From: Bradyrhizobium barranii subsp. barranii
Lineage (GTDB): Bacteria; Pseudomonadota; Alphaproteobacteria; Rhizobiales; Xanthobacteraceae
Assembly: GCF_017565645.3 (NCBI RefSeq)
Contig: NZ_CP086136.1
Coordinates: forward strand, 7,299,501 to 7,363,500
DNA: 64,000 bases
Direction of reading: 5' to 3'
Part shown: piece after piece, positions 35,962-44,473 of the stretch
How positions within the stretch are numbered: position 1 is the first letter of the stretch
Layout: each line of letters opens with the position of its first letter
Notes under the pieces: model-generated
Database searches by the model: none
What the model was told of the DNA's origin: nothing
The model's input: only the letters and a program-made list of their open reading frames with translations
Made by a program: the position numbers and the translations under genes

Positions 35962-37800
35962 TCAGGCGTACCTTGCCAACATCCATTTCATGTTCAGATA
36001 CGGCCAGATCCGCCCGACCGCCTCCCAGTCCCACGTCTTCGACGCTGTCAGACGGCCGACCGCTTTGCGCAAGGCAGCTTCATTCACCAGTTCGGCAAAC
36101 GCCGGCACATCTTGGTCGAGCAGATCTGCCATCCAGCCGGCCAAAGGTCCGTTCAACCATTCGGGCATCGGCGAATTGAAGCCGACCTTGCGGCGCGCCG
36201 TCCTGATCGATTCCGGCATCAGATTGGCCATCGCCCGCCGGGCGACCGCCTTAGTATAGCCGTCTGCCGACTTGCTGCTCTCGGGAAGTGCCATCGTGTA
36301 GGTCACCAGGCGCCAGTCCATGAAGGGCATGCGGACTTCGATGCCGTGGGCCATCGAGAGACGATCGAAGTTGCGCAGGATGGTGGGCAGCACCGTGCTG
36401 TGAAACATGCGGTACAGCCGCCGGTTCAGGCCGCCCCATTCACGCGGCAGCACATCCTCCTCGGCGACCAGCGGAAGCAAGGCGGGAAGATCGCGCAGGC
36501 CGCCACGCAGGAAATAGACGCCCTTGCGCTTCAGGGCCAGCATGCGCAGGACATCCACGCCGCACCGCGCCAGCGACGATCGCGAAGCTAGGTCTTCCGT
36601 CGCGTTCCGGATCCGAAACCCTAGCGCCTGTCCTTCCTGCATATAGGCGCCCATCAATTCGTCGGCCCCGTGGCCGTCGAGCGACACCGTCACCTCGCTT
36701 TGCCTCAATTGCCGATAGATGAGCCACACGGCGCTGGGCAACCCGATATAGACATCGTCGAGGTCGTCGAGAATCCGGTCGAGGTCGGTCAGCGCGTCGC
36801 CCTGCCCGATTTCGAGGAAAGTGGGCTCGACCTTCGCCCAGGCCGCAGCCTCCTCGGCCATCGGCCTCTCGTCGTTCGAGGCGCCCGGGAACGTTGCGAC
36901 GAAAGCATGCCGCCACGCGGTGCTATCGCGCGGCCCCATCCCGGCCCGCTCGTGCGCGGCCATGGTGCAGATCACCGCCGATGAATCGAAGCCGCCGGAC
37001 AAGCAGGTTCCGATCGGCACGTCGCTGCGCATCCGCAAGGCCACGGCATCCTGGAACAGTTCGCGGAAACGATCGACACGCTCGGCTTCAGTGACCGGCA
37101 CGGCCGGCAGATGGTCTACGGTCCGCCACCACCGGCGGACACTGACCTTGCCCTGGCGCAGCCACATGCAATGACCGGCCTGCAGACGGCGAACCTGCCG
37201 AAACAAGGTTCGTTCACTTCCCTCGATCCCGAAGGCGTCGAGCAACAGCCGGCGCGCCACGTCCATGTCGACGGAAGCATCGATCAGTCCGCTGCGCACC
37301 AGCGCCCGCTGCTCAGAGGCAAAAACAAATCGCTCCGGCGACATCGCATAGAGCAACGGCTTGATGCCGAAGCGATCGCGCGCGAGGAACAATTCGCGCG
37401 TGCTTGTGTCGAAGATCGCCAGGGCCCACATGCCATTGAAGCGCGGCAGCATGTCTTCCCGCCAGGCTTCCCATGCGGCCAGGATCACTTCGGTATCGGA
37501 CTGGCTGCGGAAGACCGCGCCTTGCGCCTCGAGCTCGCGGCGCAGCTCGAGAAAATTGTAGATCTCGCCGTTGAAGACAATGACGTAGCGGCCGTCCGAC
37601 GACAACATCGGCTGATAGCCGCCCTCGCCGGGATCGATGATCGCAAGGCGCCGGTGGCCGAATGCGAGAGTCCGGTCCGCACTGAACCAGATCCCTTCGC
37701 CGAACGGACCACGATGCGCGATCAGGCTGGTCAGCCGCGAGATGTCGGCCGGCTCGACCGCATTGCCGCGCAAATTGACGATTCCGGCGATTCCGCACAT
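35962..37800 (-). CDS. asnB: asparagine synthase (glutamine-hydrolysing), copy 2
   Basis: A 612-residue enzyme beginning MCGIAGIVNLRG with Cys2 as glutaminase nucleophile. The ATP loop is GTCLSGGFDSSAVICTM (about residue 255), and FDRLSMAHGIEVRMPFMDW (about residue 475) is conserved in the synthetase domain. It is the second such enzyme in the window and, like the first, is coupled to a flippase gene (3-bp gap) and a glycosyltransferase gene. A role in amidating a uronic sugar is possible, but asparagine synthesis cannot be excluded. Confidence 0.92.
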   Translation of the reverse strand: MCGIAGIVNLRGNAVEPADISRLTSLIAHRGPFGEGIWFSADRTLAFGHRRLAIIDPGEGGYQPMLSSDGRYVIVFNGEIYNFLELRRELEAQGAVFRSQSDTEVILAAWEAWREDMLPRFNGMWALAIFDTSTRELFLARDRFGIKPLLYAMSPERFVFASEQRALVRSGLIDASVDMDVARRLLLDAFGIEGSERTLFRQVRRLQAGHCMWLRQGKVSVRRWWRTVDHLPAVPVTEAERVDRFRELFQDAVALRMRSDVPIGTCLSGGFDSSAVICTMAAHERAGMGPRDSTAWRHAFVATFPGASNDERPMAEEAAAWAKVEPTFLEIGQGDALTDLDRILDDLDDVYIGLPSAVWLIYRQLRQSEVTVSLDGHGADELMGAYMQEGQALGFRIRNATEDLASRSSLARCGVDVLRMLALKRKGVYFLRGGLRDLPALLPLVAEEDVLPREWGGLNRRLYRMFHSTVLPTILRNFDRLSMAHGIEVRMPFMDWRLVTYTMALPESSKSADGYTKAVARRAMANLMPESIRTARRKVGFNSPMPEWLNGPLAGWMADLLDQDVPAFAELVNEAALRKAVGRLTASKTWDWEAVGRIWPYLNMKWMLARYA

Positions 37801-37803
37801 ATC

Positions 37804-39354
37804 CTAGATGGCCTTCAGGGGCACGAAGCGACTGACAATGGCCCGCAGGTCCTGCCAGCAGGCATTTCGATACGGTCCGAGCTGCGACGCGGCAACTTCG
37901 ACGACAAAGATGATCGCAGCTGTCAGCGACGAGACGACGCCCACGGACCACCAGGACGGCGCAAGCTGGAACAGTGCACGGTCGAGACCGTAGCGCAGCG
38001 CCAGCGCCGTCGCGATTCCGATGCCAAGCGGTATCAGTACGCAATGGACGACGCGCGACCAGATGCCGGGAAGATCAAAACTGCGGCGCAACAGCACGAC
38101 GATGGTCGTGATCTGCGCGATCATGCCGGCGCAGGCGCTCCAGCCTGCGGCTTGCCATCCGAAGCTTGGCAGGACGATCGCACTAGTGACGAGGGTGACG
38201 ACACCGGTAACCAGCGCGATGAGCGCGTTGGAGCGCGAGCGTGCCTGCGCCAGCAGATAAAAGCCGAACACGTTCGCACTGGATCCGAGGATGCCGGCAA
38301 TCGCCAATACGACGAGCACCCGCGCAGCCTCGGCCGCGACCTCGGCACCGGTCCAGACATGCAGCAGCGGACCGGCCACGGGGATCAATGCGCCAAGGGC
38401 ACTTGCGGCCAGGACGTTCAGAATCCACGACGATCGGAACAGTAGATCGACCTTGCGATCCTCGCTCTCCTTCTGCAACGTGCTGAAGAACGGAAACAGG
38501 ATCTCCCCGACCTTGAGGATGCCGATATAGGTCGCCTCCTGCAGACGCTGCGCAACACCGTAGAAGCCGACGAATTGCGGTTGCAGCAGCGCGCCAAGCA
38601 AATATCGATCGGCCTGCCCCGCAAGCAGCGCACCACCCTGCGCGGCGACTTGCCAACCGCCCAGCCGAACCAATTTGCCGAGCGCCTCGCGGTGCAGCGC
38701 GGGCGGAGCGAGCCATTGGCCCATGCCACGGGACCAGACCAGAGCCATCAGCAGACCGGTTGCAAACCCGAGCGCCTGACAGCCGAGAAAAGTCGAGGCA
38801 TGTGGCGCGGCGGGGATGAGCAGCAGCATCGAAAGCGTCGAGATCAATGTGCTGACAATGCCGATCGAGGCAATCCGGCGATAGTCCTGCCGCGCGGTGA
38901 ACAACGACACGAAGACCGCCGACACGCATTGGCACAACCAGCCCGCACTGGCCAATGCGAAGGCCAGTCCAAGATCGTCGGCCGCGGGACCTGCCAGATG
39001 AAAGCCGAGACGCGCCAGCGGGGCTCCGGCAACCCAAAAGAAAATGGTGATCAGGCCGCCAGCAGCAGTCGCGACCGCGATCGCCGTTGCAAACAGGCGC
39101 CGCGCATCATCGCGGTCGGATGGCTCCAGTCGCAGCGCAAGCTCTCGCGCCGTCGACAGTCCGAGTGCGTTGCTGAACACGAGCGCGGGCGCAACGCAGG
39201 CGGTCACAAGACCCGCGACACCGAACGCGGCGAGACCGAGGCGAGCGATCACGAAGGGCAGGATGGCCAGGTTCAGCACCACGGCCACGACGAAGGCCAC
39301 CGCATTCCACGCCGAATTCCCCAGCAGATCGGGCGGTCTTTTCTTTAACGCCAT
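37804..39354 (-). CDS. polysaccharide flippase (Wzx/MATE-like), second copy
   Basis: A 516-residue polytopic protein with about twelve to fourteen helices. Start ATG 39354 is chosen because LLGNSAWNAVAFVVAVVLNL begins the first helix; the additional 31 codons upstream look non-coding. It belongs to the oligosaccharide flippase branch and heads the second polysaccharide operon. It is about 110 residues longer than the flippase at 1249-2469 and not obviously a recent duplicate of it. Confidence 0.86.
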   Translation of the reverse strand: MALKKRPPDLLGNSAWNAVAFVVAVVLNLAILPFVIARLGLAAFGVAGLVTACVAPALVFSNALGLSTARELALRLEPSDRDDARRLFATAIAVATAAGGLITIFFWVAGAPLARLGFHLAGPAADDLGLAFALASAGWLCQCVSAVFVSLFTARQDYRRIASIGIVSTLISTLSMLLLIPAAPHASTFLGCQALGFATGLLMALVWSRGMGQWLAPPALHREALGKLVRLGGWQVAAQGGALLAGQADRYLLGALLQPQFVGFYGVAQRLQEATYIGILKVGEILFPFFSTLQKESEDRKVDLLFRSSWILNVLAASALGALIPVAGPLLHVWTGAEVAAEAARVLVVLAIAGILGSSANVFGFYLLAQARSRSNALIALVTGVVTLVTSAIVLPSFGWQAAGWSACAGMIAQITTIVVLLRRSFDLPGIWSRVVHCVLIPLGIGIATALALRYGLDRALFQLAPSWWSVGVVSSLTAAIIFVVEVAASQLGPYRNACWQDLRAIVSRFVPLKAI

Positions 39355-39702
39355 GCCAGCCACCCGGCCTTCACCCCGCAACGCCTTCGCTACCGCGCCG
39401 ATCAGGGCTCCCCCTGGGTATCGCGAAACCGGGCTAGCAGCCAGCACGCGGAATGTCGATAGGTTCGCAGAACGGCAGCCGCCCGGCGGCGCGGGGCAGA
39501 TTCGATTGCCCTTTCAGGCCTATCGGGCGTGTGGTTCGATCCGGGAAAGGCGCGGTTCAGAGGCCGTCCGACTCGCCGTTTTTCGGCGTCGAGCGGGGCG
39601 TGAACGGGGCAAATGACGGTCCGTTCGTGGTCGGGACGATCATCTTGCTCTCCGCACCCGCGGAATTGGTCGTCGCGGGGGCGGAGGGCCCGCATCCGGC
39701 CG
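39355..39702. other. intergenic stretch before the flippase operon
   Basis: About 350 bp between the flippase start and the end of the gspN-like gene. It must contain the promoter of the flippase operon. A second frame across 39557-39705 on the minus strand reads TAGCGPSAPATTNSAGAESK and continues to a stop, with a lipobox-like Cys. It could be the 5' part of a lost type II secretion gene, but it has no clear start. Confidence 0.4.
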
Positions 39703-40317
39703 TTACAGCCCCAGCACCTCGCTGCGCTCGCCGAGCTTGAGCGTCACCTCGCGCGGCTCGACCGCGGTCAGCGACCGGCCACCGAGCGATTCGCCTTGCC
39801 GCAATCGCACGACCTTCTGGTCGATCCGATTGAGGAAGATCGCGATTGTGTCGCCCTCGCCGACCACGGCGCCGACCAGCAGCAATGGCGACGGCGCCTC
39901 GACCGGCACGGGCGGTGGAGGCGGCTGCGCCTCTTCCACCGGAGCCGCGGCAACGGCGCGGGGCGGCGGCCGGCGCGACGCCGAGAAGATCGGGCGCTCC
40001 TGGGTGACGGTCAGCGCCGAGAACGGCACCGACCACAGCGGATTGCCGCGGGGGATCGGCTTGCTCGCAGTCTGCGACGGCCGCGCGATCGGCCTCATGG
40101 TGCCGACATCAAGGCTTTCGGCGGCGCTGGGCGCGGCATCGCCGGACAGGATGTCCATGCGTGACCAAGTGGCAGCCGCGGTCTCGGCAATGCCCAGGAT
40201 CATGCTCAAAATCCAACATGACGCGGCAGCCGCGCCCAAGATGACCAATCCCGTCGGTTTCAGCCCCCGGACATCTTTAATTCCCTTGCGAATGGTTGCC
40301 ACGCCAGCACGCGGCAA
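39703..40317 (-). CDS. type II secretion GspN/GspC-like protein
   Basis: About 200 residues. One N-terminal transmembrane helix (LVILGAAAASCWILSMILGI) is followed by a linker with the proline run EAQPPPPPVPVEAP. The C-terminal domain contains LLVGAVVGEGDTIAIFLN and LRQGESLGGRSLTAVEPREV, which is the pattern of the GspC/GspN homology region. TTG 40317 opens the frame; GTG 40302 is an alternative. An IS1380-family element lies about 20 bp upstream, so the native promoter or upstream gene is probably lost. No other gsp genes adjoin it; a lone prepilin peptidase lies at 51.4 kb. Confidence 0.6.
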   Translation of the reverse strand: MPRAGVATIRKGIKDVRGLKPTGLVILGAAAASCWILSMILGIAETAAATWSRMDILSGDAAPSAAESLDVGTMRPIARPSQTASKPIPRGNPLWSVPFSALTVTQERPIFSASRRPPPRAVAAAPVEEAQPPPPPVPVEAPSPLLLVGAVVGEGDTIAIFLNRIDQKVVRLRQGESLGGRSLTAVEPREVTLKLGERSEVLGL

Positions 40318-40336
40318 GCCTCGCCCACCAGACTAG

Positions 40337-41953
40337 CCCGTCCTATTCGTGAGAGTGCGGCTTTTGGGCCCGATTGATGCGGCCGCACATCTTGTCTGAC
40401 GAGGCGCACAGGATTGCCTTCGGCTTTTCGCCGCCTGACGACCGGTACTTTGCAACGCGCTTGAGGGATGGGTTGGGCGAACGGGGGCGGACGCCCCGCC
40501 GGTCAAGGACCGAGCGGCAGCAGCGCGCCGGGCAAGCCGCAGATCAGGTCGGCTTCGGGACATGCCGCGGCAAACGCAAGGCGAATGCGGCTCGTGGTCT
40601 CGACGACACGGGCGGCGATTTTCAAGAGCCGAAGACGCAGCGTCGCGAACTCGGCAGCGGCCAATTCCCGGGCTTTGGGAATGGCGTCGCGCACGGTCAG
40701 CATCAGCCAATAAGCGGCCGTATGGAGCACGAGACGGACCTGGTTGGCGAGCGCCGAACGGCAGCTGGTGCGATCGGAGGCGAGCTGCGTCTTATGCAGC
40801 TTGATCAGATTCTCGGCTTGGCCGCGCGCGCAATACAGGCTGTCGTAGATCCACTCGGCCGAGCCGACATCGAGGCTGGTGACGACGAAGCGGATGTCGA
40901 GGCCGAGCATCGTCGCCTCAATACGGGCGACAGTGCGCCGTTCGCGATCCCAGGACTTTGCCTTGTGGCGCGTCTCGGTATAGCCACGCAGAACCGGCAG
41001 GTTCTCGATGGCGCGTCGCGTGCGGATGTCGTCGGCGACCTCGTCGACTTTTCTGGCGAGAGGCTTGGTGCCGGACAGACCGAAGATGTAGTCGATGCCG
41101 TTGGTCTCGCACCACGCCATGGCCTCCGGCCGGGCATAGTGCCCGTCGCCACGGAACGTAATTTGCGTGTTGTGCCATCGCGTCCGGATATGCCGTACCA
41201 GGCGGCGCAGATGGGCACGCACCTCGACGCCGCCCGGCGTCTTGCCGGGCCGCAGCACGACGGCCACGGGCCGGCTCTTCTCCGTGTCGTAGACGTGGAT
41301 CGGCAGGAAGCAGCGTTCGTCATAATGAGCGTTGAACAGCGAGAGCTGCTGATGGCCGTGGACGACGTCGCAGGTATCATCGATGTCGAGCGTGACGGAT
41401 GCCGGCTCGCGCGGGTAGCTATCCATCCATGCGTCGACCAAAGTGTAGGTCAGCCGGATCACGTCGCGCAGGCGCGGAGCATTCTCCAGCCGCGACAGCG
41501 TCGGCTGGGAACACAAATCCCGGCCCGTGTCCGGTAGGCGACCGCAGGCCAGCTTGAATGCCGGATCGGACCGCAGATGATCGAGGTCGTCGGCGTCCTC
41601 GTAGCCGCAGCAGATCGCGAACATGCGCGCGCGGAACATATCGACCAGGCTGTGCACGACCCGCGTCGGATCGCGCCGATCCGGGAACACCCGGGCCAAA
41701 TTGTCGGCCAAACCGAGACGCCGCTCGGCCATCGCCAGAAGCATCACGCCCCCGTTCGAGGTTAGGCGCCCACCATCGAAGGCAGCTGTGACTTTCTTGG
41801 CGTGAACGGCTGGAAACGAGAAGGGCGGAATCGTATCGTCGGTCATGGCGGGCGTGGCGTTCGCGGTTGGAGGTGATGGGGTTGGCTTCGCAACCGAATC
41901 CTACGCCGCATCAGCGCTTTACCCCTCAGGCGCACTCTTACGAATAAGACGGG
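40337..41953 (-). mobile_element. IS1380-family insertion sequence, intact copy
   Basis: A 1617-bp element with ends CCCGTCCTATTCGTGAGAG (left) and CCCGTCTTATTCGTAAGAG (read inward from the right). It carries a full transposase. The left flank is CTAG (40333-40336) but the right flank is TTAA (41954-41957), so it lacks a simple target duplication. A matching CTAG is found 350 bp further on, after a third IS end (42303-42306). Confidence 0.92.
40503..41846 (-). CDS. IS1380-family transposase
   Basis: A 447-residue DDE transposase, full length for the family. It begins MTDDTIPPFSFPAVHAKKVT; the middle has VTLDIDDTCDVVHGHQQLSL with catalytic-type Asp residues and RGDGHYARPEAMAWCETNGI. Near the C-terminus is the family stretch CARGQAENLIKLHK, with the catalytic Glu. 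It can probably mobilise the defective copy at 18501-20041, which has matching ends. Confidence 0.94.
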   Translation of the reverse strand: MTDDTIPPFSFPAVHAKKVTAAFDGGRLTSNGGVMLLAMAERRLGLADNLARVFPDRRDPTRVVHSLVDMFRARMFAICCGYEDADDLDHLRSDPAFKLACGRLPDTGRDLCSQPTLSRLENAPRLRDVIRLTYTLVDAWMDSYPREPASVTLDIDDTCDVVHGHQQLSLFNAHYDERCFLPIHVYDTEKSRPVAVVLRPGKTPGGVEVRAHLRRLVRHIRTRWHNTQITFRGDGHYARPEAMAWCETNGIDYIFGLSGTKPLARKVDEVADDIRTRRAIENLPVLRGYTETRHKAKSWDRERRTVARIEATMLGLDIRFVVTSLDVGSAEWIYDSLYCARGQAENLIKLHKTQLASDRTSCRSALANQVRLVLHTAAYWLMLTVRDAIPKARELAAAEFATLRLRLLKIAARVVETTSRIRLAFAAACPEADLICGLPGALLPLGP

Positions 41954-42163
41954 TTAAGTTGAAGAAAGATTGAGTGACTCCCGATCATTTCTGTGCCGAA
42001 ACGTGGAGTCGCGGTCGTGCCGCGTCCAAAGAAACCGGCGCGAGCGGCCTATTAGACGCGGTAGGTGATCAGCCTCCGAAACGAGACTATCAAGCATGAA
42101 GAGATCGAGCGCGAGGCAGAGGTTTTATTTGTGTTGAATTCTTGCTTCTCGATAGTGGTCTGA
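41954..42163. other. 210-bp segment trapped between two IS1380-family ends
   Basis: This sequence is not part of the IS and matches no gene I recognise. It lies between the intact IS and the truncated IS end and is probably the last of the cargo of a former composite transposon. Confidence 0.5.
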
Positions 42164-42302
42164 AATCGTATCATCGGTCATGGCGGGCGTGGCGTTCGCG
42201 GTTGAAGGTGATGGGGTGGCTTCGCAACCGAATCCTACGCCGCATCAGCGCTTTACACCACGCTCGCCAGCCTCTCAGGCGCCCTCTCGCGAATAAGACG
42301 GG
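42164..42302 (-). mobile_element. truncated IS1380-family 5' end
   Basis: This 139-bp piece equals the transposase-proximal end of the IS, from the terminal repeat (CCCGTCTTATTCGCGAGAG, read inward) through the leader to the first six codons (MTDDTI). IS similarity stops at 42164. It carries the longer form of the leader, like the copy at 18501, so it is not a simple duplication of the neighbouring intact copy. It is flanked on the outer side by CTAG (42303-42306). Confidence 0.85.
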
Positions 42303-42306
42303 CTAG

Positions 42307-43833
42307 TTACGATGCGCCCCCGCCATCAAACCGGCACCGGTTTGATCCCAAGCCCGACTGCTGTCCATCAGCTTCCTGCCATGTTGCAACGTGTGAGAGT
42401 GTTGCCCAACGGCCACGATCATTGAAATTGCACGCGGAACAGTTGGGAACCCGGCGCAAATAAGCCTTGCTGCCATCGGCCGTATAGATCTGCGCCTTGA
42501 TGCTGCTGCCGCTGCTGTCGCCGCCGGTCTGGCTGAAATCGTACCAGGTCACGACAAAGCCGCCATTGGGCAGCGCCGAGATGGTTGGCTTGAGCTGGTC
42601 GGAGGCCGTCGCGGTGTTGACCAGGAATTCGCTGCTGACCTTGCTGCCATCAGCCGCAAACATCTGCGCCTTGACGCTGGTCGCTTCGTCATCGCCGAGC
42701 GTTCCGCTCAGATCTTCCCAGGTCACCACAAACCCGCCATTGGCCAGCCCCGTGATGGTTGCGTTGTCCTGGCTGCCGCCGGTTTTCGAGTTTTTTTAAC
42801 GGCCGCCGAGAGCCAGGGAGGCCGAGGCGTCAGACGGTCGATGCTCGCGGCTTGGCGCCCATTCCGGGCCTGGGCGATCTCTCTGCGCGTCATCTTGGTG
42901 GTCACGGCGTCGCGGAGCGTTGCCGGAGGCGGAATGGCCGTTGCCGAGATTGGCCAGTTGAACCGACGAGAACAGTGACGACGCGCCGGGATTGAGATTG
43001 ATGCCCAGGTTCGTCGTGTAGTTGGACAGATCGTAGGTATCGACGCCACCGCCGTCCCAGACCGTCTCGTAGATGCGGTTGGCCGAGCCGCCAGCGCCGC
43101 CGCCCGGCGCGAGCTGCCCGACCCCGTTGATAATCTCCTGCCCAGTCGTCGGGCTCCAAGCATAGACCATGTTGCTGCTCTGCGTGGTGTAGTTCGCGCC
43201 GTACATTGCCTGGAGTGCAAGGATATCGTTGGCCATGTAGGTCTGCGTATACCCGTAGGCCTCGTTGGTATAGCCGCTTGTCGTCGATGCACCGACATAG
43301 CTGCGATAGCTCATGACGGTATATTCGCTGTCGTCGTGGCCGCTCGGCACCGCAACATTGGCGGGGCCGCCAGCCTCCTGGCTGTGCTTGAGCCCGAGGG
43401 CGTGGCCGAGTTCGTGCAGCGCGGTCGTGAAATAGTAGTTGCCGAGCTTGGCCAGCGAGTAATTGTATTGGGTCCCGAACTACACGTCGCCGCCCGACGC
43501 ATAATTACCGGGGTAGTAGGCGTAGGAGGTCGGATTGGCTGAGGGCGATTGCGCGATCATGATGTCGGCGCCGTTGGTCCCTGCGTACTGGATGCTGGTG
43601 TTGGTGTAGCCGAGGATCAACCCGATCGCGTAGTTGATCGCGGTCTGCATCTGCGCCGGGGCAGAGGCAAAGCCTGAGTTCGTCGGCTCGCCGTCGCCGC
43701 CCGTGTATGGATTCGCTTAGTCGCCAGGCACGTCCGGAAAGCTGTAGGTGATCGCGTCGGACCATTTGGAGCCCGACAGCAGGCCGTCGATCTCGGCGTT
43801 GTTGGTGGCACTAACGGTGTCAGAGGTGGCCAA
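42307..43833 (-). pseudogene. serralysin-like metalloprotease, copy 2 (two nonsense mutations, scrambled 3' part)
   Basis: The probable TTG start at 43833 lies behind GGAGAG and gives ATSDTVSATNNAEIDGLL. The zinc motif HELGHALGLKH and Met-turn VMSYRSY are intact. However, TAC has become TAA at 43717-43719 (in VPGD-ANPY) and TGG has become TAG at 43480-43482 (in GGDV-FGTQ). After NLGNGHSASGN (about 42930) the RTX part is replaced by about 130 bp of unrelated sequence. Two repeats of another type follow, with NGGFVVTWEDLSG and NGGFVVTWYDFSQ. The frame ends at the IS junction. It is closely similar to copy 1 over the catalytic domain. Confidence 0.88.
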
Positions 43834-43967
43834 TGTACTCTCCGGGGTGACGCGTCGCGCGTCATTCCGGGCACTGGCGGCTGATTCTAGCTCCGGGGGT
43901 AAACGTTTGTCTTAAGCTTGTGTCCGTGCCTGGCCCCCTTCCGTAAGGCTGCACTGGCCATCAAATT

Positions 43968-43981
43968 CCGTAGTCATACGG
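43968..43981. promoter_or_regulatory. operator-like dyad CCGTA-N4-TACGG, copy 2
   Basis: CCGTAGTCATACGG lies between serralysin copy 2 (start 43833) and the small exported protein (start 44035). It is the counterpart of 25491-25504, with both five-base arms unchanged. A second conserved block, GATTCTAGCT followed by a run ending in ACGTT, lies nearer the serralysin start in both copies. It is a candidate site for a shared regulator of the divergent pair. Confidence 0.5.
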
Positions 43982-44034
43982 TGCCGAAGACAGATTGCGG
44001 GTTCCGCCTGAGACTATGTTTTGTAAGGGAAGTG

Positions 44035-44343
44035 ATGAAACTCGGCCCATTGTCAGCCGGACTGATCGGTGCCCTGGCGGTGCTCGCCGGGCCGGATCGT
44101 CTGCCCATCGGAGAACAGCCTGTCATGGTCGGGAAAGCCAAGGCGGACGACAGCGCCAAGGACAAGGCGGGAGGCACCCCCTCCATGCCCATGGGCCGCG
44201 ATCCCTCCGCGGCGGTGGCGGAGGAATACGAAGCCGCCCGCCGGAAGGGAACGCGGGAGGCGCTCGAGCTCTTCCTTGCGCGGCACGGTGATGATCCGCA
44301 GTCCGAGCAAGCGCGCGCCGAGCTGAAGCGCCTGTCGCGCTGA
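44035..44343 (+). CDS. small exported protein divergent from serralysin
   Basis: A 102-residue protein starting at ATG 44035 behind AGGGAAG. The first 20 residues (KLGPLSAGLIGALAVLAG) form a signal-peptide-like hydrophobic segment. The middle is polar and flexible (GKAKADDSAKDKAGG). The C-terminal 45 residues are predicted helical (AAVAEEYEAARRKGTREALE, then FLARHGDDPQSEQARAELKR) and recall short TPR-like helices. I do not recognise a named family. A truncated paralogue sits in the same place beside serralysin copy 1. The pairing invites the idea of a protease partner such as an inhibitor or chaperone, but nothing in the sequence proves it. Confidence 0.75.
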   Translation: MKLGPLSAGLIGALAVLAGPDRLPIGEQPVMVGKAKADDSAKDKAGGTPSMPMGRDPSAAVAEEYEAARRKGTREALELFLARHGDDPQSEQARAELKRLSR

Positions 44344-44473
44344 CCCCTTCGTGCAGCGCAGCAAGCCGCGTCAGGCATTGCATTTCGACAGGCGGCATCC
44401 GCGCAGGCCCAGACTTGTCGCATGATGTTTCAGCACTATGGTATCCCCGCAATCTGTCCTGGAGCCTCTCAAG

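Noticed and set aside
39525..39550. tRNA T-loop-like GGTTCGATCC
   Set aside because: The flanking bases do not form T, anticodon or acceptor stems and no CCA-proximal end is present.
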